From Gavia stellata (Eukaryota > Chordata > Aves > Gaviiformes > Gaviidae), in assembly GCF_030936135.1 (NCBI RefSeq), contig NC_082612.1:15793001-15857000 (forward strand): a stretch of 64,000 bases of DNA. Reading direction: 5' to 3'. The stretch's first letter is position 1. Each line of letters starts with the position of its first letter. A program made the position numbers and the translations under genes. Positions 1 to 14,000 of the stretch are shown piece by piece. The notes below the pieces were generated by a model. The model ran no database searches. It had not been told where the DNA came from and saw only the letters and a list, made by a program, of their open reading frames with translations.

Positions 1-3000
1 TAGACTTTTGAATACATTAGGTAAACTCTCCATACATCCTGCCTACCAGAGTAAGAATGCTCAGTTGTATGTGTGGGATAATTTATAAGTTTACCTCCGT
101 GGGTAGTATTAACCCACTCAGGCTCCCCTACATTGATACTCTGATGTCCCTGTTCTCACAGTAATTGAGCTAGCTCCTAGTCCCTTTTTGGCTACTTCAT
201 AGCATTCTGGCTCTCAAGTGTCCCATGGCAGAATTAGTCAATGCTGTCTGTATGTATGAAGATGAAGTGGGTGAGTTGCTGGGGTGACCTGTGGTCCAGA
301 TATGCTGCTCTGTGGAAAGTTCTTTTCAGGTGAATCTAGCTGTAAGCTGGACCAGCTTGTCAAATTTGTGCTGAGGTCTGCACCAGCCTCAGGACTTGCC
401 TAACTGGGCTCTGCTAACAGAAAAGTCCCCAGTTTAGATATAGCCTAAGAGGTACCATACCTCCTTAAAGACTGCATGTCATCTATCCCTATGGTTATCT
501 GCAGAAATGAGTATCACCAACAACTGGCATTAGTGGAAGCTCGTCATCTGTAGAGGTTTTCACTTGCTTATTAGAATTTGAACTGGATTCATTGCAGTGG
601 AGTGACATCTTGTCTTCCTCTCTTACATTTAACTGTACATCTTTCTTCCATCACTGTAAGAAAACATTTTAAACTTTAATTTTTGGGATATGGGTGTTTC
701 TTCTAGATTTACTAAATGGGGCCTACAGTGCTTGCCTTGACACATTTCATGAACATTTTTTATGTTCTGTTTCTATCAGCTCTCTTTCTCCTAGCTGTGT
801 ACCACACCCTTTCCTTTGAGAGACATCAAGATTGTTCCCCTGCCCCATTTCAAGACCTGAATAATTCTACAAAATTAATGCATGATGTCACCTGTGGGTA
901 GAAATAAGCCATTATGTCCCTCATCACTGTATTAATCAATGAATTATTCAGTTCACTCTCAACCTTCATACAAATATATCGCATTTTATAAAATTTCTGT
1001 CAGTTGATATTTTTAGTGGATGAACGTCAGCCAGCAAAATAAACATTTCCATTCCATAGTATGAGATAGAAAGTAGGAAAATATGTTTGATTCCTTACAT
1101 TAATTTCAGTTGTCCAAGTATTTTTTCTCAGTTTGTGTCTAGTCTTTGCCTGTGTAGCCATATTTCCGTAAATGCTAGAACAGATCAGTTTTGTTCTGTG
1201 CAGTGCGACACCGAGTGAAAGCGTCAGCCCCTAAACTGACAAGCCAGTCAGTAACTGTCCTCTCTCTCGGACTGCAAAATATTCAGAAGTATACATGTAT
1301 ATTTTTTAAGTACAAAATATTTTTTCAGAGAATGTGAAATTTCTGTAATCGCAGCGATGGGCACGGAGTACAGTAAAACAAGAGTACAGATCATTACAGT
1401 TTGCACAAAGTGAATGGAAGTTTGTTTCCCCATAGTGTGGCAGGTAAGGAAAACACATAAAACCTCTTTGTCAAAAAGAGACGGTGTTTCCGCATAAGTG
1501 CATAGCTTTTACTTTTACAAAAAGCACTTGTTTCATCAATTTTCTTATTTAGCTTCATTTTAAAAAATCAGGCACAAGAAGAGTGAACTGAATGGAAAAT
1601 AGAAATAAAACTGTGTTCTGTGAAGAAAACAATGAAGGAGTAGAAGTCTTTCAGAGACACTGATCAGGCTGCCTTTTTTCTCTTCACTCCTGCTTCAGCA
1701 TTTACTACCATGCTTCATTTCATATCTCAAAGCTGAATTGTAGTCTACAGCAATCCTTGAAAGGGATTTTTTTTCCTCCTTGATTTGTACATTTTTGAGT
1801 CAATACTTCGTAAAGTGGTGAATACCTCACAAGAACCATGCGATGAGAATGTGCCTCCTTGATAGGAGTATCTGACATCAAAGTATCTGACAACAGATAC
1901 AACCTGGAGTAATTTGTCTGATTAGAAGATCGCTTACTGCCAGTCTTCCTCTTACAGCATATAATAAAGGACAGTCCAAATAAGAAATGAAATCAGTGGA
2001 AGTCTGGTATTGCTGAAAAAGAAGAGTTCTTTCAAGCATAAAGATTATGGGTTCAGGTTTTTTCCAGTAAGGATCCAGAAGATTGAATTAGTTTCTGAAG
2101 TAAATCTAAATGGTTTAGTTTGAAAATCAGTTTGAAAACCTCAACCTCTTGCGTGATTTAAGTGCTTTCTTGTTTCATTTGGGTTTGACATACCACAAGA
2201 TTCAGACACTTTTGTGTTCACATTTCAGTGCAGGTGATACTCAGGATAAATCAGTACCTACACATGAATTATCTTCACAGTTAATGTTAAAAGGCAGCTA
2301 CTTCTGAGTTTAATCATGGTTACTGGTTATCGGTGCAAAGCAAAACCCAAAAGCCCAAAGCTTATTTCATTTTATAGCATTAGCAGCAAACATTTTTATG
2401 AACTTCCAGCCTTCTCAGAAGCTTGAAGGATGCTTGAATGTGGAAGCTGTCACTTTTCATCAAAAGTTTAGATAAATGCATAGATGGATAGGTTTAAGCA
2501 TCTGTAAGGTAATTTGTTTCAAAAACATCTAGGAAAGCAACTGGCTAATTATTTACCACTGTGGTTACCATCACTGAATGTAGCTGGCAGTGGAAGGCAT
2601 CTAAATTATAGTTCTGTCCTGGTGTTTGATGGATCATACCAGAGTGTGAACAGAAGAAATATTTCCATCACTAGGCAGTAGTATCTTTCAGCTTCCATTT
2701 TACAAGTCGATATTGTATTATAGAATACAATAAATGGGAGGAACTCAGAAGATTTTCTAGATACTTTTCTTACTGTCACTTCCTGTAAGGTATGTTACTT
2801 TATGTAGTATTAAAGCTTACTCATATAATGCCAAGTTCCCACAAATTTTAATCAATTTGTCAATCAGATTGCTGTAGAAATAGGTCTGAAAACAGGAAAA
2901 AGTATGACATAAACAGAAGAGAAATGAGTCATATTTGCTGCCATAAGGTCTAGACTGACCTAGTGTATGCCATTATACACTCAGGGATCTTAATTTGCTG

Positions 3001-3761
3001 GTCAATTGTAAAATGCATCTTTTGGTACATCTGGAGTCTTCCAGCTGTGTGCACAAAAGTATTAGATCAGCTTAAGTTGGTTGTGAAACCAAAGGGTAAG
3101 ATTTTTAACTAAAAATTTTAACTAAAGGTTAACTAGAGTGACTTGGATATAAAATGAGACTTTGTAAATACAGAGAAAATTACAGTAGTCCTATGTGAAG
3201 CTTGAGAAACAAATGCCTCCTTTAAAAACATGAAGTGAGGAACAGAAATTAGGGTTTACCAATTCAGAATTTATCTACTTGAGATCTTTCATCTAAACAC
3301 AGGAAAATCTTCAGAGCTGTAGGTCCATTATGGGACCCATAGGTAATAGCAGTCTCCCTACAGACAAAGAAAGCCTTACTCTACCTGCATAAATGCCAAG
3401 AAAAAGTCCTGAAATGTGGAACTTGAAATCAGAGCTGTCACCACCAAGCTTCTTGAGGAAAACACCCAACTAATTCATTCCCTGAATACAAGCTTCACAA
3501 GTATGCATTTCACCATGAGGCAGATCTTGAGCTAGAAGTAGCCTGTTATCATGTACAGTTCAGGTATATTTCAATGCAGTAGAAATCCACTACAGGATGT
3601 ACAGGGTTTACACCAAAATGAATGTAAAACTCTTAGGATGATATTCAAATATAGCCAACTCCTACCTCAATTTTTATGTCAAATTTCAATAATTCAACCC
3701 TATCCTAATCCTAAACTATATACACCTTCCCATGGTGCCTCAGTAGAGTATATATCATATA

Positions 3762-3848
3762 TGAAACAGTCTTGCATATTTAAAAGCCTAAGAGCCAGGA
3801 ATTAGAACCGGTTGACTCTAATGCCTTTAAATATGCAAGAGTGTTTCA
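3762..3848. repeat. imperfect inverted repeat (hairpin), about 87 nt
   Basis: Positions 3762-3794 pair with 3816-3848 in antiparallel fashion. I count 29 Watson-Crick pairs of 33, with a 21-nt loop at 3795-3815. The core of the arm is CTTGCATATTTAAA and its complement TTTAAATATGCAAG. The size and arm/loop proportions would fit either a short palindromic DNA-transposon relic (MITE) or a microRNA-like hairpin. I recognise no known microRNA seed in either arm and see no clear target-site duplication, so its identity is open. Confidence 0.7.
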
Positions 3849-6800
3849 AAGCACTCTGCTGAACTGCTGTAAAACTTCAAGTGCAACTAAACCCTGTTAC
3901 ACTTCACCACAGCTGGTGCACTTAATAATAGGCCACCAGAACCTTCAAGTGTGGTGCCAGGATCATTTACACTAACCTAAGCTCAGGGGCAGTGCCAAAA
4001 GGGGAGATCCTACTCTGCCCCAAGGTGTGCGTTTCCACAGCCTACCTCAGGCTTGACACTGCCATTTGAGCAGTGAGGAAATATGCCAGGTGACAAAATT
4101 GATCTGGCTAAAAACTATGTCACCAGATCTCAGAAAAGTGGGGTGAGGTAGAACCCTTTCTTTAAAAATTTACCTCATTTTAGCACAGTAATGATCCCCT
4201 AGGCTGGACCTTCTATACTTAATAGATAATCACATCCTGCCTGCTTTTTAAGCAGAAGATCTACATATTGAACAAGTGTACTGTCTAATTATTGCAGGAA
4301 TGGAAGGGCAACTACAGTGCTGAACATACTATACAGTAACTATTTTTAAGCTAGTTATGTGCCAGAAATTTGCATGAGGAATAGGACTCTGATGTGAAAG
4401 AGTATTTAAGATTTTAATTCAGATGGTCAAAGCTAATGAACATTTTGCTCTGTCCACTGAAGTCTCCTGACTATGAAAACAATGAGCAATGGCATGTGAG
4501 TAAATTCTTATTTTGAGAATGTTGTTGCAACACAAACTTGTTTTATATAAAAGGTACTGCCTAGAGAGCTTTTTAACTGTAAATAAAAGAGCATTATTCA
4601 GGGTCCTGTAAAAGCATAATTCACAGGTCAAATATTTCATTTTAACTAATGCAAAAAATAATCTGCTATATTAGGTCATAAATGAAAATTAATATATAGA
4701 GTCTCTTGTCTCCGACTATTCCCATCACCAGAATATGAGATACTTTGGCAGCGGCCTATGCAAAGAATAATCTCTCCTCAAAAAAGCTCAGGATAGTGAT
4801 AGTGGGAATCTTAAAAGCCAACAGTGGGAATAGACTCATCAGTATTTGTGTGGGCATGCACAAAGTCTGTCTGTGCTAAGCTTGGCTCAAGCCACTGCTA
4901 TGAGTCACTCACAAATTTAAACAAAAAGCATTGTGGAAGATTAAACAGAGACTGAATAAGGAGTTCACAGCCTTCACCATGTGTATTTAAGATCCTCTTC
5001 ATTTTACTACAGATTCACAAAGTGAATAAAACAAGGGAGCATTTAACAAGTGTTGAAGACAAGTGTCTTCAGTGTTCCAGGTTTTTCCTTATTCTCCCTT
5101 CTACTCCCTGCAGCAATTTGAAGGCATCTAAAACAATTTGTTTAAAATGTACTTTAAATAAGTGTTTTCCCATCAAAAACTCTCTTCACATTTCAGTGCA
5201 GCTAGCTGAGCTATGTTGGTGTAGTAGAGATCAAAATTTAAGATGAGTTGTTTTGAACGCTTATTGACAAATATTTTGAAAATGTAGGTCTCTTGTCAAA
5301 TTTCTTTCTGACAGAGGAAAGCAAAGAATTTTGAGAAGGGATGTCTTCGCATTTGTGGGTGGAAAGACAAAGTAAATGGGCATTCTGTCAGCTTTACAGA
5401 AAACAAACAGGTAGAAAGCAGTAACAAGTGATAAAATAGCTGTGTTATTCTGTTACTCTACCAGTAAGTACTGGTAGTTTCTGAAGGGTGTAGAAACAAA
5501 GGGATTGATTTTTCACCATACCTATTCTGGTTTTATAGATCTCTGATGTTCAAGGCGTGAATATTCATTTTTCAGAAATGGAGGCTTTCTAGATATCTTT
5601 AAAAAATAAACATTGTTTAAGATACTATGAAAAGGATCCTATCTTCTTTGCCTTTTAGGTGACCAGCTAGTTAAGTTTGTACTTACACTGTGGATACATT
5701 TGTCAGCTGCCCCTCTGGAAGTAAGGAATGCAGGAGATTGTTCCATTATCTTGTAAATTAAATTACATACTAGTTGGCTGAGATGTGACACCGCCAGTGT
5801 ACTGCAGCACGTAATTCAATCCGATTTCATTTTTCTCATCTTTGTGTGCCACTCGTAAAATCCAGATGTATTGCCAAGCTCTTGAAACACACTTCCAGCA
5901 GCAACATGAGCTGAACAAGAGCCTCTCATTCCTTGACAGACTCCTCAGGCAGCTGCGTGGGTGGCTTTGGTGTTTCTTTGTGGTCTTTCATGTGGTTGAG
6001 TTGCTGATGGGCTGTTTTGTCTGCTTTGCCCTCCTGGGTATCAGTTCCCTTTGATTTTGAGGAATTTACACATCTTTAGCCATCTGAGAATACAGTTCTG
6101 TGTAAAACTCTTCTGAATTATGCAAAATGTACTTCTTCATAAGAAAAATGTATCTTCTAAATCCATGACCTGGATTACAGTTGGATTGCATAAAACCTTA
6201 AAATGGGACATTGAACATTTGATTTCAATTATTTATTTTTTATAATAAAGGACGTCCTTAAAAAGCACAACCTGATTATAGTTTATGGAATTACAATAGA
6301 TAAACAAAAAATAGAATTTAAATGTTTTCCTGCAAAATTTCTCAAGCTAAATTTTGTGACTGCTGCATCCAAACAAATCACATCTATAAGATATGGTTGT
6401 TTAGAAGCAATGGCACCGAATTGTGTTTTTAAACATACTCCCAAATATTTCAAAAACTGGCAAAATTTCAACAGTCCTCTTGCTCTTCCTTCTCTTTGAT
6501 CGTCTGCAACTCCTGTCTGTGCTCCCAAGAGTTTAGGGGCACTGTTCATTTCTACCTGGTTGCAAAATGGTACCATATGTAATCACATTATCTCTTATAT
6601 TTGCTTGGAAAAAAATTGTATACTATTTCCCTACACATAGTAGATAACACAGACTTAAACTGCGTAGTTAATATGTTAATGAAGATTAAAAAAATAGTTA
6701 AGATTAGTCCTAGGCTCCTGAAAATCTTTACTTTGAGTTGCTAATGTAAGACAAACTGTTAGATGTAAAATGTTTGAGTGTTTGTTACCACCTGATAGCC

Positions 6801-9800
6801 TGTTACCACTTGTTACCAAGCTGCGGACACTGGTTTTTTCCCTTAGGGTGACTGTTTATTAAAGCGAAGCTTTATCGCAGTAGGGTTCCTGACACAACAA
6901 TGTTTACCATATAGCAAGAACAAATAAGTGCTCGTGGCATCTGCAGATAAATACGGAGAATGTCACTAGTGATGACAGAAGGAGAATATGATATTTATGG
7001 TAGTTCAGCTAATTAGTATGATTAAATTAGAGACAGATGGGATAAACTGCAGCATACAGGCTAGTAATTTTTTTAACTCTGAGTTATTTTAGTTCAAATG
7101 ATCTTCTAAGGGAAATGGCAGAAACCTCTAGACTGAACAAAGCACACTGCTGTAGTAGGTAGAATGACTTAATAAATCTTTTAACCACTGTCTAACTCCT
7201 AGGCAACATTGTTCTAAGTCTTTATGATCTAGGGACACAGGTTTCTTCCTGACAATACAAATGGTAGCATTAGCTTGAGAATATGTTTATTTCTCCCTGA
7301 TAGACTTGCTCTTGTCTACCAGCAAAACTTTATTTTGGAGGTCTGTTCAAATTATGATCCCATAAAGTGGTTTATATTCTAAGTATAAATTTTTACATAC
7401 TGTTTAAAAAAACACAAACTCACAGTGAATTAAAAAGTCCTAAAGAACTGAGTTTGTAAATGCGCACTTAACAGAGCTCTGTCATAATAGTGACACTGAG
7501 AGCTAGCTAGTTCTGTCCATCCATTAACTATATAAACTGGGATTTGTTGAACGGGTTGCAGCAAAAAGTTGGGTTGCGGCGCTGCTTTGATATGCCAGTA
7601 AAACAGAGGTTTATCCCTCTCCATCTCACACCATTGAAAGGTTTGTCTGGTTGAGGTGAGTACAGGTGAGAGCTAGCTAGAGGTAAGTCTGAGGTAATGC
7701 TGCTCCACTGGAAGCAGACAAAGATAAGGTGAGAATAGTATCCATTTCTTTTATGGATGTCATATAGCTGTCACTTGTGTTCTCCATCTGAATAGTATGA
7801 GATCCTCAATGGCAGTAAAGCAACGGCACTGTGTTTGGTTAGGCTACCTAAGCCTTTAACTCGGGTCTGAATTAAAGCTATGACAGTCATTGAGTGCTAT
7901 TTCTCCTCCGGCTCTCAACAAGCAGACAAGCAGAGAGGGGAAATAAAATGAATGCTAGTTCTGCCTTCTGACCAAATCTATCAGTAAGAACTGAGCATGG
8001 TCATTATAATTCACTGCTTGGTAGGCATGGTGTCTTTTCCCTTCATGGAGCAATGAAGAGAACAGGGAGGAAGATTGGGGTCCAGAACTCGTATCTTTCA
8101 GTCGAAGTGCCTCTCAGTGCTTCCTCTGATAAATAAACCAGTTTCTACTCTGCCCACCCACCTTGTTAAAAGGAGGTGCCTTGAGCCACTTACTAGGCCT
8201 AAAATAGGCAAGGCGTGGAAGACGGTAACAGATGCATCAGCTGCTCTGTCAGAAAATTAAAAGGAATTAGTAGAAATTTTATACCATAGTAGTTCTGTCT
8301 GTATGGATAATAGCTTCACCACCTAACAAGACAGACTGTAAGGAGAACACTTCTTTAGTAATGCTGCATATGCAATTGGATTTGGATCTGTCAGATTATG
8401 CGTATATGGGATGTTCAGACACACTGTCTGAGTCTACATTTTTCAATTTGTTTTGGTGTTTTTTCAGGCAGATGTTGTGAATTAGCTATAAAAATATTAA
8501 AGACAGGCAAAAATCCCTTCTAGTAGTTTCGAGTGTGATGTGGAATCCACACAGACTTGCTCACACAGACACCGAAACTGATATGACTCAGCAAAGATCC
8601 TGAAGTGACTTGAAATGATTTTCTGCTGCCATTTGCCCACTTCTTGGCATGCAGCATCAGCCACACATCTTATTAGCTTCCCAGAAATCTGTGAAGTGTT
8701 GAGCTCTGATGCTTTCCCTCAGCCATAAAGAGACCCGAGTACTTTAACCATTAGTCTCCTTTAGCACAGCCAAATAAATACAGCCTAGTGAATGTAACGG
8801 GAAACTTGTCAATATAGAGTTGCAGCACCATGGCAGTTACAGTTTGGAAGTAAGATTCCTATGATGCTTAGAAAGTAACTTAAAGGCAGCCAAAATTTTG
8901 CTCCCTCTTTTAAATAAACTTGACTAAGTTACCTGGTAACTCAGCAGTGAGTTATCAAGTGTTACTTACTGAATACATAAAAGATTGTCTCCAGGTATGT
9001 TAAAACATGCACATGATTTTAATCAATATTGAAAGTAGTTATTCAGATGATTTTAGCTGTATCTGCTGGCAGATAAATGTACATGAATAATGTACAGAGA
9101 TACACTTTTACTGCTCTGTCAACTTTCTCTTCTGTAAGGAAAGATACAGGTAATACCAAGTAGCTGTATAGTAAGCAGGTTTTTGCTCTTATTATCCTGA
9201 ATTGCTTGTATATGTAAGTCTAATAAGCACAGTCCAAATCATGGTCTTCTATTCTGCAGCTACATCAGTGTGGCCATATCATTAAGCAGTTGAGTTTGAG
9301 CTCTGTGATAAAGTAACACAAATTTGTTTCCAGCCTTATACCTTAGAGCACATTAAGTGTGTGATAGCTGGTGATAATCTGATACGAACAATCGAATTCC
9401 CCTCCCCTCTGTTCTCACAGTAAATTGCTAACAGGCTTTCCTGATGGTCTTTTTAAAGTAGAAGAGAGACAAGTATTTTAAAAATACTTATTCTTAAGGG
9501 AAAATAGAGTCTGAAAAACAGGGACTCCATGAGCATAAAGCTACTATTTGAAAGCACTTTGACTCACCATCTGTGTCAGTCCCAGAAGTGTCAGAAGAGG
9601 CGGGCTGCTATGTGTAAGCAGTTTACCTCATCAGAAACCAAATGCTAGTGGCTATTTATTTGCCTTACTTTCAGAGGAGTGATCAGGACGTGATTCTCAG
9701 CACTTTTTATGGTTGTGGGTGGAACAACAGAGCTGCTGCTGTGAGTGAAGCCCAGTAAGTATCTATGAAATTGTCTCTAGAAAGTGTCTCTTAAAGCTTA

Positions 9801-11079
9801 AGTTTTAAGAAAGTCGAGACTTTTACACATGAACACAAGGTAATTTAACTTTTTCTTCTAGCATCAGAGGACAGACTATGTTAGGATAGAGATGTAACTG
9901 GAATCTAGGACAGTGCTAAGTGCTTTTGTCTTTATAATTGAGGCCTGATGGTTAAGAGAAACAAAATAGTGGTAGTGCTACTTACTAAATGTGGCACCCT
10001 CAAGAATATCAGTCAAATATTTTTCTTCAAAATTTGCTAGTTTGCTACTGTATTTATGACACTCCTTCCAGATCTCCTTAACGAAATGGACAATTTCCTT
10101 GCTTTCCCATTCTTCAAATGTGATAATTATTGAGATTTGAACATGGCTAGAGATGAAGTTTATTCATGTACTTGGAGCAGATTATCCTTTGAGAAAACGA
10201 CAATATTTGAGCTAACTGGCAAGTATATTATATTGTTGCTTGCCACACACCTGGCTAATGGACAAACTGCAAACTATACCAGTGTGGTCTACTACATTCC
10301 TTACTGTATGCTGCTGCTCTTATAGATGACTGTAAAAATATGTCTTTAAGTAATAAAAGTAACTATCTTGCAAGAAGTCAGTCTCGACTAACAGGAAGAA
10401 ATCAAAAGCTTAGTTTAGTGACTGAGGCAAATAACTGCCATTCATAACACCAAGAGCACTTCTGTTAAGCCAGCATTTGCCGTAGATACGTGTCACTCAG
10501 AAGAGATGCATACATAAACTTCCTAACAGTGTTTCTTTTAATTAGTATCAAACATTCTGTTATATACTAAGGGATGCCTAGTTAGCCATGAAGGTCCAGC
10601 TTAGCATTTACAACACCTAGAAAGCAGGTAGTTAGCCCATCAGAATAGCTCAGAATACCGGTGTTAGGTACCCAGACCCTGGGTAGTGTCAGTGGAGAAC
10701 AAGAGCTATTCCTGGACCTAATCAGGCTGCTCTGGTGACAGTATGAGCACAACCTGTGCTTTCGTTATGGGATGGGGAGCATTTGTCCAGCCCCCTTCTT
10801 AACACCACTGTTGCTGTATCAAGTCCTAAAAAGATGAAAAAACCCACACATTTTGGTTAGCATACCGCCTTTTCCATATGGACTTCCACATTTAACATGT
10901 GGGGCAGCTGCCATGGCCATTACAAACCATAAACATCTCCTCCTGTAAATTCTTGCTAAACCCCCAATAAAGGCTGTGTTTGTTAAACATCTAATTTAAC
11001 ATCCTAAAGTCTGCTATTGTCATCTAGTCCCAGAATTGAAATGCACTCTTTTTCTATCCATGTTTTTTCTGTCTCTCTC

Positions 11080-11097
11080 TTTTTTTTTTTTTTTTTT
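11080..11097. repeat. poly-T run, 18 nt
   Basis: Uninterrupted T run preceded by a TC-rich stretch. It is a simple low-complexity tract; on the minus strand it reads as an A run. No retroposed body is visible next to it. Confidence 0.9.
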
Positions 11098-14000
11098 GGT
11101 ACTTAGTCTGCATCTCTTAGATACTGATTTTTCTGCTGAGCTTCTTTATCTTGCAAACATAATGTCAGCAATTGCAGTGACTTTTTAGGTGTATCATAGA
11201 TATATGTGTGTGTTATGTTTGGTTGTAAAACTTACTTTGTCAGCCTAGGTACTACAATGTTTTGGGTTTTTTCTTCTGAATAGAGTAGTATATCTTTCTT
11301 CAGCTTATCTGCTGTATGTATGCCATGTACATAAGTTCTCAGTTTTCATCAAAGGGACTACCTTTTCCAGTGCTCTGCATGTCAAGAGATATAGGGAGAA
11401 GTGTAGGTTGATGAGTTACACAAGATGCAATAACATTTCTTTCTAGCTCTTCTTTTAGTGGCTTCCAACTCTATCCAGATAATCTATGGATAACAAAACT
11501 TGTGAAAATATTAACACTGGTAGTGTAATTTTTGAGATTTAGAGCCAATACTCAGCCTAGGATGGCTCGAGGCAGTAGTACACACCATCTCTCAGTTACT
11601 CTTCCCAGTTATCAGTATCCTTTATTAATGTTAATTTTTACATAATTGCTTAACAACAACGATATGCTTGCCATAAAATAAATATCTGAAGTGTTTGTTA
11701 CATCAAAAGAAATACACCAAGGATATTGGCAAGTCTGGAAACAACTGAAAATACAGAGGACTGTTTCATATTATGGTGTTTTTCTTTATAACCAAAATAG
11801 CTAGGAATTTTCTTAAAACAGTGTCTAAGTTCTGTAGAGACTGAAATACCACAAGGTGGCTGCAAGAGAGATTTTAGTATAATATATTATTAGCAATTGT
11901 TATTATATTTCTGTGGTTGCATGAAACTGGAAACAAAGTCTAGTGGCTTTTTTAATTGCTTGGAAACAGAAGTGCCAAGGTATTTACATGACTGTCTCTT
12001 CTTATCCCGCAAACAGGCAGTTTCAAAGAATGTTTATCACTATGAAAATGGCTATCTATGTACGTTTACACAAGTTCTGCATGACAGAGCTAAATGACTT
12101 GACAGCTATTTCTGTCTCTAGATGTGTGTTTCTGATACCACAGCTCACTTCCAATAAATGCACAAATGTTTGGATTACTCTGCAATTTATTCAATTCAGT
12201 GAAAGGAAAGCTGCAGACAGGATTTGCATCCATGAAGATTATATGAACTGGTTTTTTCTCTCCTTTTTTAAACAAACTCCCTCATTATGGGAGGGAGTTG
12301 CCAATTCAGAAAACAATATGAATCTGAGTATAAAGTATAAAGTTAAGCATTTTAAATCTCATTAGCTCAAGTAAATCTCATACAGACTTTTTAAATGGTT
12401 TGCTGAAGCTACATTAGGATTAATATGCTTTTCACTCTTAGCTTTTCTAAGCGGTTAATCCTGTGCAAAATCCACCTTCACCCTGCTGATAGCGCTCTTT
12501 TTTTTTTTTTCCAGCTTGTTTATAGGAGCTTGTTCAGATTTTTTAAAATTTATTTGTGCATCTAAAATATTGGGGTATATGCTTGGCTATCACAGGTTTA
12601 ACCTTACTGCTGAGGTTTGGTTACGTGCCATGAGTAATGGAAAAAATGTAACCATTCTACAGTGTTTTAAAGTTGAAGCTTAGTACCTTTGAATATGTAC
12701 CCAACTACAGAGGAGTTTATACTTGGCTGTTGTATTTGCATCTACTATTGCTTTTTCTGTTTATCTCATTTTTTCAAAACCAGTTTAGACAAATATATGT
12801 ACATATTTATGAAAGAAATGAAACTTGTTTGTTAGTCACAGAAATTCTGGTGTAAATACAGCTGTGGCCTCTGAGAAGAACATAAATATAGAACAATATA
12901 AACGTATAGGTTGTTTATGACAGGTATTTTTCTGTTTGTTTTATCCCTTCACCCTTGATTTAATCATGTAGCTTTTAAAACTTGTTGCCTGCATGGTGTT
13001 ACAAGTTATAAAGAGTAAACCCCTTAGGTTAAAGTCTAGCACATTCGTTTTCCTGAATAAGCAGTAACATTAAAAAATTTTGTTACGTCCCAATTAAAAC
13101 TGATAACTGTAGTAGTGACAAGCTCTTTAACAATATTGATATTTTAATTGATACAAGGCTAACACACACCAGTGTCTTTGCAAACTTCTCTAGATGTTTC
13201 TGTACATGGACTTTGTATAGGCACAGATGGCTCCTCTTTAACTGTTGGTAACAGTTTAGATCAGCCTCCCTATCTGCGGATTCACAAAACGTTTCTTACG
13301 GCTATGCAGCTATCTGGCTAGCAAACTTTCATTTGCTGGTTTTTCTTCCTTATCTTTCTGTGACCCCCTGGAAGCAGTCCAGAGACGTCTTGAATTCCAC
13401 GCGTTCCAGCAGTTCTGTGGCTCACCGGCTGAAAATTGTTCTAGGCTCTAGGCCTATTCACAGAACCGCTTTAAAAAATTGTCAGAAAGATTAAGTTATC
13501 TTGAAACTCCTTACTGTTTCATACATGCATAGACAAAATCACTTTTGTTTCTGTATAAAATGTTAACTGAAGTTTATCAAAGTTCAGTTAATTCTTTAGC
13601 TAGTTAAAATCTGAAGAGGAAAATCTATGAACATTTTCCAGTTTATTTTCTCTTGGTTTAAACCCGCGTTTAAAACTAATAGGTTTTAAGAAGGGGTTTA
13701 TGTTTTTAAATAAGCCGAAATAAAATACTGCTAACATAAATTAAAACACTTCATACTGCCTTAGCCACAGACTTCAGCTTTTGTGTTGAGATTTGAGAGA
13801 TTTAAACCACGATCTTCCCACAGATTTTGAAGTGACCCAGACAACAATAAAACTGCATATGGCTCTGAAAACCATGCTCCATGCTTGCTTGCCTAGCGTT
13901 GTTGGCCAGAATAGCTATTCAGGGTAATTGTGCATATGTGTACTGTCTTCCAAAATAAATCAATGATTTTGTGGAATAAAAACGTCACAGTGGGGAGTCA

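Noticed and set aside
11943..12365. 140-codon + strand frame
   Set aside because: It starts at GTG rather than ATG, shares its DNA with another + frame and an antisense frame, and has no recognisable domain. It is compatible with chance in 64 kb.
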